Shown: one piece after another, positions 8,211 through 17,162 of the stretch
How the letters are laid out: each line of letters begins with the position of its first letter
Position numbering within the stretch: position 1 is the first letter of the stretch
The notes under the pieces: model-generated
The model's input: only the letters and a program-made list of their open reading frames with translations
Told to the model about the DNA's origin: nothing
Databases searched by the model: none
Assembly (NCBI RefSeq): GCF_019430885.1
Contig: NZ_JAHYBZ010000002.1
Coordinates: 310,001 to 374,000, forward strand
Length of the DNA: 64,000 nt
Direction of reading: 5' to 3'
Source of the DNA: Roseomonas alba
GTDB taxonomy: Bacteria > Pseudomonadota > Alphaproteobacteria > Acetobacterales > Acetobacteraceae
Program-made: the position numbers and the translations under genes

Positions 8211-9863
8211 CTAACCGCCACCCATGCTGTTCGTTGACTGCATGACGTCGTCCACACTGAAGGAGGACGGCCGTTGCCGTGGCGGAAATTCCCGGAATGT
8301 CGCGGCCATGCGGCCGACGAATTGCTGCATCGGCACCACGATGATCTGGCCGATATCCTCCATCCAGGTCCAGTAGTTGTTGGAATCGGTATCGGCCCGC
8401 TCGAAGGGATCCATGCGCAGGTCGAATATCTTCGGGACCCGCAGCCGGACGAAGGGTTCGACCCAGACTGCCAACTGACGCGCGCGCTGTTCCATGAACA
8501 CGGCCTTCCAGCGATCGTAGCGGGCAGCCACGAGTTGGCCGTCGTCGTTCCAGTAGAAGAATTCGCGTCGCGGCCAGTCGCCCTCTCCGCCGGTCAGCTT
8601 CGGCAGCAGGTTGTAGCCGTCGAGGTGAACACGGAAGGTCCGCCCATCCGCCTGATAGCCCTGCAGCATCTTCTCCTTGATGTCCGGCACGCCGGCCGCG
8701 GCCATGATCGTGGGCACCATGTCGTTGTGGGCGGAGATGTCGTTCAGCGTCACGCCGGCGGGGATGCGGCCCGGCCAGCGGATCGCGAAGGGCACCCGAT
8801 AGGCGCCTTCCCAGTTCGTGTTCTTCTCGCTGCGGAAGGGCGTGACGCCGCCATCCGGCCACATGTTGTAGTGCGGCCCGTTGTCGGTCGTGTAGACGAC
8901 GATGGTGTCGTTCGCGATGCCGAGGTCATCGAGCTTGCGCAGCAGCATGCCGACATCGTTGTCGTGCTGCAGCATGCCGTCGGCGTAGAAGTTCAGCCCC
9001 GATCGGCCCGCCCAGGGCTCGCCCACATGAGTGCGGTAGTGCATGCGGGAGGAGTTGAACCAGCACAGGAATGGCTTTCCCGCCCGGTGCTGCCGGTCCA
9101 TGAAATCCAGGGCCGCATCGCGGAATTCGCTGTCGACGTTCTTCTGGCGCTCAGCGGTGAGGGGGCCGGTGTCCTCGATGGTCTGCTTGCCGACGCGGCC
9201 GAAGCGCGGATCCTCGGTGGGGTCGTCCCGGTCGGTGGCACGGCTGCGCAGCACGCCACGTGGCCCGAACTGCTCGCGGAATTGCGGGTTGCGGGGATAG
9301 TAGGGGCTCTCGGGCGTGTCCTCGGCATTGAGGTGATAGAGGTTGCCGAAGAACTCATCGAAGCCATGCACGGTCGGCAGGAACTCGTTGCGGTCGCCCA
9401 GGTGGTTCTTGCCGAACTGCCCGGTCGCATAGCCCAGGGGCTTCAGCATCTGCGCGAGCGTCGGATCCTCGGGCCGCAGACCCAGATCGGCGCCGGGCAG
9501 CCCCACCTTGGTCAGGCCCGTGCGCACCGGCATCTGGCCGGTGATGAAGGCGGCGCGGCCGGCCGTGCAGGATTGCTCCGCATAGTGGTCCGTCATCCGG
9601 ACGCCTTCGGCGAAGACGCGGTCGATGCCGGGCGTGCGGAAGCCCATCATGCCGCCGCTGTTGTAGCTGATGTTCCAGTAGCCGATGTCGTCGCCCATGA
9701 TCAGCAGGAAGTTCGGTGCGCGACGGGCGCCGGCGGGCCGTGCCGGGGAGGTCGCCTGCGGCGCCGGCGCCTGGGCCAGCACGATGCCGGAGGGAACGGT
9801 TCCCGCAGCGAGCCCCGCGGCGCCGGAGAGCAGCATGCCGCGGCGTGATGTATCGTTCTTCAT
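8211..9863 (-). CDS. Twin-arginine-exported arylsulfatase-like enzyme
   Basis: This 550-residue sulfatase of the alkaline phosphatase superfamily would hydrolyse sulfate esters in the periplasm. Residues 1-31 form a Tat signal with [12 protein letters not shown]. The metal-binding start is [10 protein letters not shown]. The catalytic cysteine is C99 in CTAGR, a C-x-A-x-R version of the sulfatase motif that must be oxidised to formylglycine. [10 protein letters not shown] and [15 protein letters not shown] supply further active-site residues. The ATG at 9863 has GGGAGGAT upstream; the longer frame to 9968 lacks a signal. It is a paralogue of the gene at 21966 and sits alone between folK and rpoZ. 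The substrate is unknown. Confidence 0.92.
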   Translation of the reverse strand: MKNDTSRRGMLLSGAAGLAAGTVPSGIVLAQAPAPQATSPARPAGARRAPNFLLIMGDDIGYWNISYNSGGMMGFRTPGIDRVFAEGVRMTDHYAEQSCTAGRAAFITGQMPVRTGLTKVGLPGADLGLRPEDPTLAQMLKPLGYATGQFGKNHLGDRNEFLPTVHGFDEFFGNLYHLNAEDTPESPYYPRNPQFREQFGPRGVLRSRATDRDDPTEDPRFGRVGKQTIEDTGPLTAERQKNVDSEFRDAALDFMDRQHRAGKPFLCWFNSSRMHYRTHVGEPWAGRSGLNFYADGMLQHDNDVGMLLRKLDDLGIANDTIVVYTTDNGPHYNMWPDGGVTPFRSEKNTNWEGAYRVPFAIRWPGRIPAGVTLNDISAHNDMVPTIMAAAGVPDIKEKMLQGYQADGRTFRVHLDGYNLLPKLTGGEGDWPRREFFYWNDDGQLVAARYDRWKAVFMEQRARQLAVWVEPFVRLRVPKIFDLRMDPFERADTDSNNYWTWMEDIGQIIVVPMQQFVGRMAATFREFPPRQRPSSFSVDDVMQSTNSMGGG

Positions 9864-10254
9864 GTTTTGGCCATCCTCCCAAACGGCTCCGTTGCGGAAG
9901 CGTCTGCGCACTCCGGAGCATCTTGCGAGGCGCCGCAGAACGGTGCCGGTGGGCCGACTAAAGAACATGCGGGCGCGCGGCGTCCAGGCCTATGGCGTCG
10001 CGAGCCCCGGGCCGGCCGGAACAGGCCACGCCGCGGTTCCGGATCCGGGCGCGTCGATTGGGAGGGCAGCCGGTTGCCGGGCGCTGTCAGATCCGTCGCC
10101 GGGCGGACGGGCGCCGGGCCTTAGGAGGCTGGCAGCAGGCCATGGAACCCGGGGGACCACCGGCATGGCGTCCTGGCCGCCGCAGCGTCCGAGCGGCCAG
10201 CCTTTCCCCTTGCCGCGGCATCCCCTCATGGCTATGTGGAGTGTTCACCGGCTT

Positions 10255-10270
10255 TTCCGGGCGCCCGGAA
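10255..10270. promoter_or_regulatory. Perfect 16-bp palindrome upstream of rpoZ
   Basis: TTCCGGGCGCCCGGAA lies 39 bp before the rpoZ start codon, in the 445-bp gap 9864-10308 between the sulfatase and rpoZ. It could be an operator or part of a leader hairpin. The rest of the gap shows no convincing gene. Confidence 0.35.
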
Positions 10271-10308
10271 TCCCCTTTCCGCGCGCCCCTATCGTGTTTG
10301 GAGCCTCC

Positions 10309-10701
10309 ATGGCGCGCGTTACCGTTGAAGACTGCATCGAGAAGGTCCCCAACCGCTTCGAGCTGGTCCTGCTCGCCGCCCAGCGCGCGCGCAACATCAG
10401 CCGTGGCGAGGCGATCGAGGTCGAGCGCGACAACGACAAGAACCCCGTCGTCGCCCTGCGCGAGATCGCCGAGGAGAAGGTCGAGCTGGGTGCGCTCGAA
10501 GGCGACCTGATCAAGTCGCTGTCCCGCGCGCCGGAGCCCGAGCCAGCCGAGGAGGAGGTGATGGACATCATCGCCACCGACGAGAACATCTTCGGCATCA
10601 TGGAAGTGCAGGAGGAACCCCTGCCCGAGGCTGCCACCGACGACATGTCGCCCGACGACATCGAGGCGGCGATCGCCGCGGAACTGGGCGGGAAGCGCTA
10701 A
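10309..10701 (+). CDS. rpoZ: RNA polymerase omega subunit
   Basis: This 130-residue omega subunit helps assemble RNA polymerase and takes part in ppGpp binding. The conserved N-terminal part is [19 protein letters not shown] followed by [14 protein letters not shown] and [11 protein letters not shown]. The acidic C-terminal tail (residues ~75-130) is longer than in enterobacteria but common in alphaproteobacteria. It is followed after six bases by rsh, the classic pairing of omega with the ppGpp synthetase. The frame is open far upstream, but homology starts at this ATG. Confidence 0.97.
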   Translation: MARVTVEDCIEKVPNRFELVLLAAQRARNISRGEAIEVERDNDKNPVVALREIAEEKVELGALEGDLIKSLSRAPEPEPAEEEVMDIIATDENIFGIMEVQEEPLPEAATDDMSPDDIEAAIAAELGGKR

Positions 10702-10707
10702 GGCCTC

Positions 10708-12993
10708 ATGCCCATGGGCCAGGGCGCCGGCGGCACCCGACGAAACGGCCCGGCGCAGGCTCCCGAGGGCCTGCGCACCCAGGAGGCGACCAACCCCGGC
10801 GCGGAGCTCGCGGCCAAGGTCGCGGCCTATGATCCGCGCGCCGACCGCGCGCTGATCGAAGCCGCCTATGCGCTGGCGGCCGAAGCGCATGCGCCGCAGC
10901 GGCGCGAGGACGGCCAGCCCTATATCGTCCATCCGCTGGCGGTGGCTGACATCCTGGCCGGCTACCGGCTGGATGCGGCGACGGTCGCGACCGCGCTGCT
11001 GCATGACACGGTCGAGGATACCGGCGTCACGCTGCCGGAGCTCGAGAAACGCTTCGGCAAGGACATCGCGCGGCTGGTCGACGGCGTCACCAAGCTGACG
11101 CGCCTCGAACTGCAATCCGAACGCACCAAGCAGGCGGAGAATTTCCGCAAGCTGGTCCTCGCCATGAGCGAGGATATCCGCGTCCTCATCGTCAAGCTCG
11201 CCGATCGGCTGCACAATCTGCGCACGCTGGGGTCGAAGGCGAAGCCGGAGAGCCGCCAGCGCACGGCGCGTGAGACGCTCGAGATCTACGCCCCGCTCGC
11301 CGAACGTATCGGCATGGACGCGCTCAAGACCGAGATCGAGACGCTCGCCTTCCGCGAGATGAATGCCGATGCCTGGCAGACCATCGCCGCGCGCCTGACC
11401 TATCTGCGCGGGCAGGGAGCCGACCTGATCGAGGAGATCGAGCAGGACCTCCGCCGCGTGCTGCGCGAGAACGGCGTCGAGAACCCCGAGGTGCAGGGCC
11501 GCGAGAAGGCACCCTATTCCATCTGGCTCAAGATGCAGCGCAAGAACGTGGCGTTCGAGCAGCTCTCGGACATCATGGCCTTCCGCGTCATCGTGAAGGA
11601 CAAGCACGATTGCTACGCGGCGCTGGGGGCGATCCATTCCGCCTATCGCGTCGTGCCGGGGCGGTTCAAGGACTGGATCTCCACGCCCAAGACAAATGGC
11701 TACCAGTCGCTGCACACCGGCGTGACGGTGCCGGAGCGGCGCAACGCCAAGATCGAGGTGCAGATCCGCACGAGGGAGATGCACGAGGTCGCGGAGTTCG
11801 GCGTCGCCGCGCACTGGATCTACAAGCAGGGCGAGGGGCCGGCGCCGACGCGCAAGCGCTACCCCTGGGTGCGCGACCTGCTCGAGATCCTGGAATCCGC
11901 GGCCGAGCCGCAGGAATTCCTCGAACACACCAAGCTCGAACTGCATCGCGACCAGGTCTTCTGCTTCACGCCCAAGGGCGACCTGATCGAATTGCCGCGC
12001 GGCGCGACACCCGTGGACTTCGCCTACCAGGTGCATTCCCAGGTCGGCGACAACACGGTGGGCGCGAAGGTCAACGGCAAGATCGTGCCGCTGCGCCATC
12101 CGCTGGAGAACGGCGACCAGGTCGAGATCATCACGGCCCGCGGCGGCACGCCGAACCCCGCCTGGGAACGCTTCGTCGTCACCGGCAAGGCGCGCGCGCG
12201 CATCCGCCGCTTCGTGCATGCCCGCCTGCGCGCGACGCAGAAGGAGGAAGGCCGCGCGGCCATCGCCAAGATCTTCCGCGCCGCCGGCCTCGACTTCTCC
12301 GAGCGCATCGTGGAGCCCGCGGTCAAGGCGCTGAAGCAGCCGGATTTCGAGACGCTGTGCATCGCAGTAGCGTCAGGCAACCTCTCGGCGCGCGACGTGC
12401 TGCATGCGGCGGTGCCGGAATTGCGCGCGCCGGCGCGGTCCACCGATCAGATGCAGGTGACGCGGCCGCGCGGGCGGCTCGGCGCGGGGCAGTTGCTGAC
12501 CCAGGGCAAGGTCGAACGCGCGCCCACCGTGCGGCGTGATTCCGCCATGGGCATCACCGGCCTTGTCGCCGGCATGGCGGTGCATTTCGCGGGATGCTGC
12601 CATCCGCTGCCAGGCGATCGGATCGTCGGCATCGTCACGACCGGACGCGGCGTGACGGTCCATCGCAACGATTGCCACAGCCTTGAAGCCTTCTCCGCGA
12701 CGCCGGAGCGTTTCATCGACGTGGGCTGGGAATATGACGGCGGGGCGCGCGGGGCGCATGTCGGGCGGATCGAATTGACGGCCGAGAACAACTCGAATGC
12801 GCTGGCGGGCCTCACCACGGCGATCGCCAAGCAGGAAGGGGCGGTGACGAATCTGCGCATTGTCAACCGCGCGGGGGATTGGTGCGAGGTGCTGGTGGAT
12901 GTCGAAGTGCGCGATACGGCGCACCTGGCCGCCATCCTCGCCTCGCTGCGCGCGTGCCCGGGGGTGACACAGGTGGAACGGGCGGTCGGATGA
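10708..12993 (+). CDS. rsh: Bifunctional (p)ppGpp synthetase/hydrolase (Rel/SpoT homologue)
   Basis: This 761-residue stringent-response enzyme makes and breaks (p)ppGpp. The HD hydrolase domain (~residues 55-200) has [12 protein letters not shown] and [10 protein letters not shown], so the His and HD metal ligands are intact. The synthetase domain follows with [19 protein letters not shown] and [24 protein letters not shown] domain begins near [21 protein letters not shown] conserved-cysteine region ([11 protein letters not shown]) and a C-terminal ACT domain complete the long form. Both catalytic sites look functional. It is co-directional with rpoZ, six bases apart. Confidence 0.97.
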   Translation: MPMGQGAGGTRRNGPAQAPEGLRTQEATNPGAELAAKVAAYDPRADRALIEAAYALAAEAHAPQRREDGQPYIVHPLAVADILAGYRLDAATVATALLHDTVEDTGVTLPELEKRFGKDIARLVDGVTKLTRLELQSERTKQAENFRKLVLAMSEDIRVLIVKLADRLHNLRTLGSKAKPESRQRTARETLEIYAPLAERIGMDALKTEIETLAFREMNADAWQTIAARLTYLRGQGADLIEEIEQDLRRVLRENGVENPEVQGREKAPYSIWLKMQRKNVAFEQLSDIMAFRVIVKDKHDCYAALGAIHSAYRVVPGRFKDWISTPKTNGYQSLHTGVTVPERRNAKIEVQIRTREMHEVAEFGVAAHWIYKQGEGPAPTRKRYPWVRDLLEILESAAEPQEFLEHTKLELHRDQVFCFTPKGDLIELPRGATPVDFAYQVHSQVGDNTVGAKVNGKIVPLRHPLENGDQVEIITARGGTPNPAWERFVVTGKARARIRRFVHARLRATQKEEGRAAIAKIFRAAGLDFSERIVEPAVKALKQPDFETLCIAVASGNLSARDVLHAAVPELRAPARSTDQMQVTRPRGRLGAGQLLTQGKVERAPTVRRDSAMGITGLVAGMAVHFAGCCHPLPGDRIVGIVTTGRGVTVHRNDCHSLEAFSATPERFIDVGWEYDGGARGAHVGRIELTAENNSNALAGLTTAIAKQEGAVTNLRIVNRAGDWCEVLVDVEVRDTAHLAAILASLRACPGVTQVERAVG

Positions 12994-13009
12994 CAAAGGC
13001 GATAGAAAT

Positions 13010-13045
13010 GGGGGAGAGAACTCCCGCATGCCCCCTCCGTTTTTT
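13010..13045 (+). terminator. Possible terminator or attenuator between rsh and acpS
   Basis: A short stem (GGGAG/CTCCC, loop AGAA), with an alternative GGGGG/CCCCC pairing, is followed by six T residues at 13040-13045. The two pairings exclude each other, which would also suit an attenuator. Confidence 0.35.
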
Positions 13046-13087
13046 GACTGTCAGCAGGGCAGTCTCGACGCCGCGCGGTCGCCCATC

Positions 13088-13495
13088 ATGATCATCGGGG
13101 TGGGGTCGGACATCCTCGATATCCGCAGGCTCGAGAAGACCATCCAGCGGCACGGGGACCGGTTTCTCGACCGAATCTTCACGGCGGTGGAGCGGTCAAA
13201 GGCGGAGCGGCGGGCGGAACGCATCCGCACGGCGACCTATGCCAAGCGGTTCGCGGCGAAGGAGGCGGCGTCCAAGGCGCTGGGCACCGGGTTCCGGGCG
13301 GGGGTGTTCTGGCGCGATCTCGGCGTGGTGAACCTGCCATCCGGGCAGCCGACGCTGCACATGACCGGCGGCGCGGCGGAGCGCCTGGCGGCCATCACGC
13401 CGCCGGGCCACCGGGCCGAGGTCGCCTTGACCATGACCGACGAATTTCCTTACGCCCAGGCCATGGTCATCATCACCGCGGTACCCCTTCCTTGA
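13088..13495 (+). CDS. acpS: Holo-[acyl-carrier-protein] synthase
   Basis: This 135-residue enzyme transfers 4'-phosphopantetheine from CoA to acyl carrier protein. The magnesium-binding motif [13 protein letters not shown] is at the N-terminus, and [15 protein letters not shown] follows near residue 55. The ATG at 13088 begins exactly at the conserved MIIGVGSD; the frame is open 60 bases further upstream, but that part is not conserved. It is followed by lepB in the order usual for alphaproteobacteria. Confidence 0.96.
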   Translation: MIIGVGSDILDIRRLEKTIQRHGDRFLDRIFTAVERSKAERRAERIRTATYAKRFAAKEAASKALGTGFRAGVFWRDLGVVNLPSGQPTLHMTGGAAERLAAITPPGHRAEVALTMTDEFPYAQAMVIITAVPLP

Positions 13496-13584
13496 CAGCG
13501 CAGCGCCCCCCTGGTTTCCCTCGCGCGCCCGCGGCATCCAGCCGCCGCGCCACCCCGCAACAAGGCCGTCGAAGCAATCCCTCC

Positions 13585-14337
13585 ATGTTGAAGAAGAAGC
13601 CCGGCGGCTGGCTGGAAAGCGTCAAGACGATCCTCTATGCGGCGCTGATCGCGATCGGCATCCGCACCATCGCCTTCGAACCCTTCAACATTCCGTCGGG
13701 GTCGATGATCCCGACGCTGCTGGTGGGCGACTATCTCTTCGTCTCGAAGTTCTCCTACGGCTATTCGCGGCATTCGATGCCGTTCAGCCCGGATCTGTTC
13801 TCGGGACGCATCTTCGGGTCGCTGCCGCATCGCGGCGATGTCGCGGTGTTCAAGCTGCCGCGTGACGGCACCACCGACTACATCAAGCGCATCATCGGTC
13901 TGCCGGGGGACCGCATCCAGATGCGGGGCGGCCGGCTCTACATCAATGGCGAGCAGGTGCCGCGCGAATTGGTCGGCCCCTATACGGTCGAGGGCGACGG
14001 GCCGCGTATCACCGTGCGCCTGTATCGCGAGACGCTGCCGGGTTCGGCCGGCGCGGCGGCGGTGACGCACAACATCCTCGAATCGACGGATGACGGGCCT
14101 TTCGACAACACGCAGGAATTCGTGGTGCCGGCGGACCATGTCTTCGCCATGGGCGACAACCGCGACAACAGCCTCGATTCGCGCGCGATGAACGCCGTCG
14201 GCTTCATCCCGGTCGAGAACCTGGTCGGACGCGCCGAGTTCATCTTCTTCTCCGTGGATGGCTCCGCCGCCTGGTGGGAGGTGTGGGGCTGGCCCTTCGC
14301 CATCCGCTGGAGCCGGCTGTTCTCCGCGGTCCGATGA
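13585..14337 (+). CDS. lepB: Signal peptidase I
   Basis: This 250-residue inner-membrane serine protease removes signal peptides from exported proteins. One membrane anchor (residues ~14-29) precedes the catalytic serine in PSGSMIPTLLVGD. The general-base lysine is in TDYIKRIIGLPGDRI. The signature FAMGDNRDNSLDSR lies near residue 190. The frame can be read from a TTG at 13492 inside the acpS stop, but that adds only a low-complexity N-terminus. It overlaps rnc by four bases (ATGA). Confidence 0.96.
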   Translation: MLKKKPGGWLESVKTILYAALIAIGIRTIAFEPFNIPSGSMIPTLLVGDYLFVSKFSYGYSRHSMPFSPDLFSGRIFGSLPHRGDVAVFKLPRDGTTDYIKRIIGLPGDRIQMRGGRLYINGEQVPRELVGPYTVEGDGPRITVRLYRETLPGSAGAAAVTHNILESTDDGPFDNTQEFVVPADHVFAMGDNRDNSLDSRAMNAVGFIPVENLVGRAEFIFFSVDGSAAWWEVWGWPFAIRWSRLFSAVR

Positions 14338-15002
14338 CCGGGATCGAGGAGCGCCTCGGCCACGTCTTTGCCGATCCGGCGCTGCTCGCCCAGGCACTGA
14401 CGCATCGCAGCGCGGCGGATGCCCGGGGCGGGCAGCTCGATTCCAACGAGCGTCTGGAATTCCTTGGCGACCGGGTGTTGGGCTTGGTCATGGCCGAATG
14501 GCTGATCGAGAAATTCCCGGCCGAGCGCGAGGGCAACCTGACGCGGCGCCTGTCCGCGCTGGTGGCGTGGGAGACGCTCGCGAAGGTGGGGGAGGCGGTC
14601 GGGCTCGCCGAAGCGATCCGGATTCCACCGGGCGAGGCCCGCGCCGGCCTGCGGGGCCGCCAGACGGTCCTGGCCGATGCGTTGGAGGCGGTGCTGGGCG
14701 CCGTCTATCGCGATGGCGGGCTGGAGGCGGCGCGCGGCGTGATCCGGCGGCACTGGGCGGCGATGCTCGATGCGGATGTGAAGCCGCCGGTCTCGGCCAA
14801 GAACCGGTTGCAGGAATACACGCTGGGGCGGGGGCAGGGGCTGCCGGTGTATCGTGTGGTGTCCGCGGCAGGGCCGTCCCATGCGCCATTCTTCGTCGTG
14901 GCCGTGCTGGCCGCCGGGCGGGAGGCGGAAGGGACGGGGGATTCCAAGCGGGCGGCGGAGCTGGCGGCGGCGGAAGCGTGGCTCGCAGGGGTGGAAGCAT
15001 GA
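14334..15002 (+). CDS. rnc: Ribonuclease III
   Basis: This 222-residue double-strand RNA endonuclease processes rRNA and many other transcripts. The catalytic signature NERLEFLGDRVLGL is near residue 40, and the second acidic cluster is in LADALEAVLGAVYRDGG. A C-terminal double-stranded RNA-binding domain starts around KNRLQEYTLGRGQGLP. Its ATG overlaps the lepB stop, implying coupled translation. era follows only after a 445-bp repeat-filled gap, where many relatives have them adjacent. Confidence 0.97.
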   Translation: MTGIEERLGHVFADPALLAQALTHRSAADARGGQLDSNERLEFLGDRVLGLVMAEWLIEKFPAEREGNLTRRLSALVAWETLAKVGEAVGLAEAIRIPPGEARAGLRGRQTVLADALEAVLGAVYRDGGLEAARGVIRRHWAAMLDADVKPPVSAKNRLQEYTLGRGQGLPVYRVVSAAGPSHAPFFVVAVLAAGREAEGTGDSKRAAELAAAEAWLAGVEA

Positions 15003-15016
15003 TGGCGACGGGCGAC

Positions 15017-15360
15017 CAGAGAGGGGCTTTGCCCGTCTCCGGACCTCACCCCACCACGGGTACCCATTGGCGTTGCGACGCAACGCCAATGGGAGCCCGC
15101 CTAGGCCACAGGGCCTTTGGAAACCGATACTTGGTGCCGAGCGCGGCGGTTGCCCGCCTCGCGGCATGGTTGCGCGCGCCTCAAAGCCGGGTTGATTTCC
15201 GGGCGCTGGGCACGGCTGCGGGAATGGCGCCGAGACCCGCCCTTGCGCATCAAGGGCATTTGGAGGGGGCAGCCAGGACGGTGCGCTCGGTGCCAGAAGA
15301 TTGCGTTCCAAGTGCTCCAAGCACTTGGCGGGGCGGCTTGGAGGGGCAGAGCCCCTCCAA
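15017..15360 (+). repeat. Dispersed palindromic element, copy B, between rnc and era
   Basis: The gap 15003-15447 holds no gene but a mosaic of hairpins. The left end (AGAGGGGCTTTGCCC) and right end (TTGGAGGGGCAGAGCCCC at 15338-15360) mirror each other, as do AGGCCACAGGGCCTTTGG at 15103-15120 and the stem CCAAGTGCT/AGCACTTGG at 15308-15328. The flank AAACCGATAC at 15121-15130 recurs in copy D (60210). The core around GGGAATGGCGCCGAGACCCG resembles copy A on the other strand. Confidence 0.78.
15063..15093. repeat. Perfect 31-bp palindrome inside copy B
   Basis: Fifteen-base arms (CCCATTGGCGTTGCG and its complement) flank a single central A, extended outward by CGGG/CCCG at 15057-15060 and 15096-15099. 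It lies within the left end of the repeat element, at a place where copy D has nothing, so it looks like a nested insertion. Confidence 0.8.
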
Positions 15361-15447
15361 CAGTAACAGCGGAAATCGGCGCGCCATCGGAACGGTGCTT
15401 CGGCCTGTGACCGGGCGGTTTGCAGCGCCCCTCCAAGGATGCGTGCC

Positions 15448-16338
15448 ATGACCCGTTGTGGCCTGGTCGCCATCGTCGGCGCCCCCAATGCCGGCAAGTC
15501 CACCCTGGTCAATCAGTTGGCCGGGACGAAGGTCACGATCGTCTCGCCGAAGCCGCAGACGACGCGATTCCGCATCCGGGCCGTGGTGATGCATCAGGGC
15601 GCGCAGATCATCCTGGTGGACACGCCTGGCATCTTCGCGCCGCGGCGCCGGCTGGACCGCGCCATGGTGGCCGCGGCCTGGGGCGGGGCACAGGATGCGG
15701 ACCTGACGCTGCTGGTGGTCGATGCGCGGGCCGGGCTGACCGATGCCGTGCGCAAGATCGCAGAGGCGCTGGCCAAGGGCCGTGGGCCGGTCTGGCTGGC
15801 GTTGAACAAGATCGACCTGGTGCCGCCGCCGCGGCTGCTGCCGCTGACGGCGGAACTCAACGCCATCCTGCCCTTCGCCGAGACCTTCATGATCTCGGCC
15901 GAGAAGGGGGAGGGGCTGGATCGCCTGCAGGACAAGCTGGCCGAGGCCATGCCGCAGGGCCCCTACCTTTTCCCCGAGGACGAGCTGACCGACCTGCCCA
16001 ACCGCATGCTGGCGGCCGAGATCGTGCGCGAGCAGATCCTGCGCCAGACGCATCAGGAAGTGCCGCATCATGCCTCGGTCGAGACCGAGCAGTGGACGGA
16101 GAACGAGGACGGGTCGGTGCGGGTGGACTGCACGATCTATGTCTCGCGTGCGACGCAGAAGGCAATCCTGATCGGGGACAAGGGGTCGCGCATCCGCGCG
16201 ATCGGGCAGAGCGCGCGGATCGAACTGACCAAGCTGCTGGAACGTCCCGTCCATCTGTTCCTGAACGTCAAGGAACGCGAGGGCTGGGACGAGGAACGGG
16301 CGCGCATCCGGGCGATCGGTCTGGAGGATGCGGGGTAG
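15448..16338 (+). CDS. era: GTPase Era
   Basis: This 296-residue essential GTPase binds 16S rRNA during small-subunit assembly. The P-loop is VGAPNAGKST near residue 11, G3 is VDTPGIF and G4 is NKID. The C-terminal KH domain contains GDKGSRIRAIGQSARIEL, where the RNA-binding GxKGxxI loop is visible. The ATG at 15448 has AAGGA nine bases upstream; one at 15439 overlaps that site and is less likely. recO follows after 48 bases. Confidence 0.97.
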   Translation: MTRCGLVAIVGAPNAGKSTLVNQLAGTKVTIVSPKPQTTRFRIRAVVMHQGAQIILVDTPGIFAPRRRLDRAMVAAAWGGAQDADLTLLVVDARAGLTDAVRKIAEALAKGRGPVWLALNKIDLVPPPRLLPLTAELNAILPFAETFMISAEKGEGLDRLQDKLAEAMPQGPYLFPEDELTDLPNRMLAAEIVREQILRQTHQEVPHHASVETEQWTENEDGSVRVDCTIYVSRATQKAILIGDKGSRIRAIGQSARIELTKLLERPVHLFLNVKEREGWDEERARIRAIGLEDAG

Positions 16339-16386
16339 CGCCTGCCGGGGTGGCGGCGCCGCCCCGGACCGGCCCATATACGCATC

Positions 16387-17130
16387 ATGAGCATCGAATG
16401 GACGGCGCCGGCGGTGGTGCTCGACGTCCGCCCCCATGGCGAGGGCGGGGCCGTCGTCACCCTGCTCACCGAGGCGCATGGACGCCATGCGGGCCTCGCC
16501 AAGGGCGGGTCGTCGCGGGCGCAGGTCGGGCTGTGGCTGCCGGGGAACCTGGCCGAGGTGCGCTGGTTCGCCCGATTGCCGGATCAGCTCGGCGCACTGA
16601 CGGGGGAGATGGTGCATCCGGCGGCGGCGCTCGCGATGGACGATCCGCTGGCGCTGGCGGTGCTCGCCTCGGCCTGCGCCATCGCGACCGATGCCCTGCC
16701 GGAGCGCGAGCCCTGTCCCAGAGCCTTTCGGGGGCTGGTGTCGCTGATCGGGCACCTGGCCGGCGGGGCGGAGGGCGTGATGGCCGATGTCGTCCGCTGG
16801 GAGGCGCTGGTGTTGACGGAACTGGGCTATGGTCTCGACCTGTCCGCCTGCGCCGTGACGGGCGCGCGGGAGGGGCTGACCCATGTCTCGCCGCGGACCG
16901 GCCGGGCGGTGTGCGCGGAGGCAGCCGCCCCCTATCGGGACCGGCTGCTGCCCTTGCCGGCCTTCCTGCTGGACGATGCGGACCCCGGGACGCCGGCCGA
17001 TTGGGATGCCGGGCTGCGGCTGACCGGGCATTTCCTGGAACGCGATGCCTTCGGGGCGCGGCATAGGCCAGTGCCGGAGGCGCGGCACAGGCTGGCGGAT
17101 CGGGTGGCGGCGCTCGCCGCATCCGTGTAA
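16387..17130 (+). CDS. recO: DNA repair protein RecO
   Basis: This 247-residue protein is a mediator of RecF-pathway recombination; RecO loads RecA onto SSB-coated DNA. The N-terminal OB-fold carries WTAPAVVLDVRPHGEGGAVV and LLTEAHGRHAGLAKGG, the family opening. The helical middle has WEALVLTELGYGLDLSACAV. The zinc-binding cysteines found in some RecO proteins are largely absent; only isolated cysteines are seen. Its position between era and parC agrees with the usual order. Confidence 0.93.
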   Translation: MSIEWTAPAVVLDVRPHGEGGAVVTLLTEAHGRHAGLAKGGSSRAQVGLWLPGNLAEVRWFARLPDQLGALTGEMVHPAAALAMDDPLALAVLASACAIATDALPEREPCPRAFRGLVSLIGHLAGGAEGVMADVVRWEALVLTELGYGLDLSACAVTGAREGLTHVSPRTGRAVCAEAAAPYRDRLLPLPAFLLDDADPGTPADWDAGLRLTGHFLERDAFGARHRPVPEARHRLADRVAALAASV

Positions 17131-17162
17131 TCCGGGCCTGACGAGAACGAAGCGCGAATCAT

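Noticed and set aside
10087..12219. A 710-codon minus-strand frame opposite rpoZ and rsh
   Set aside because: It is antisense to two certain genes, with no ribosome site or recognisable domain.
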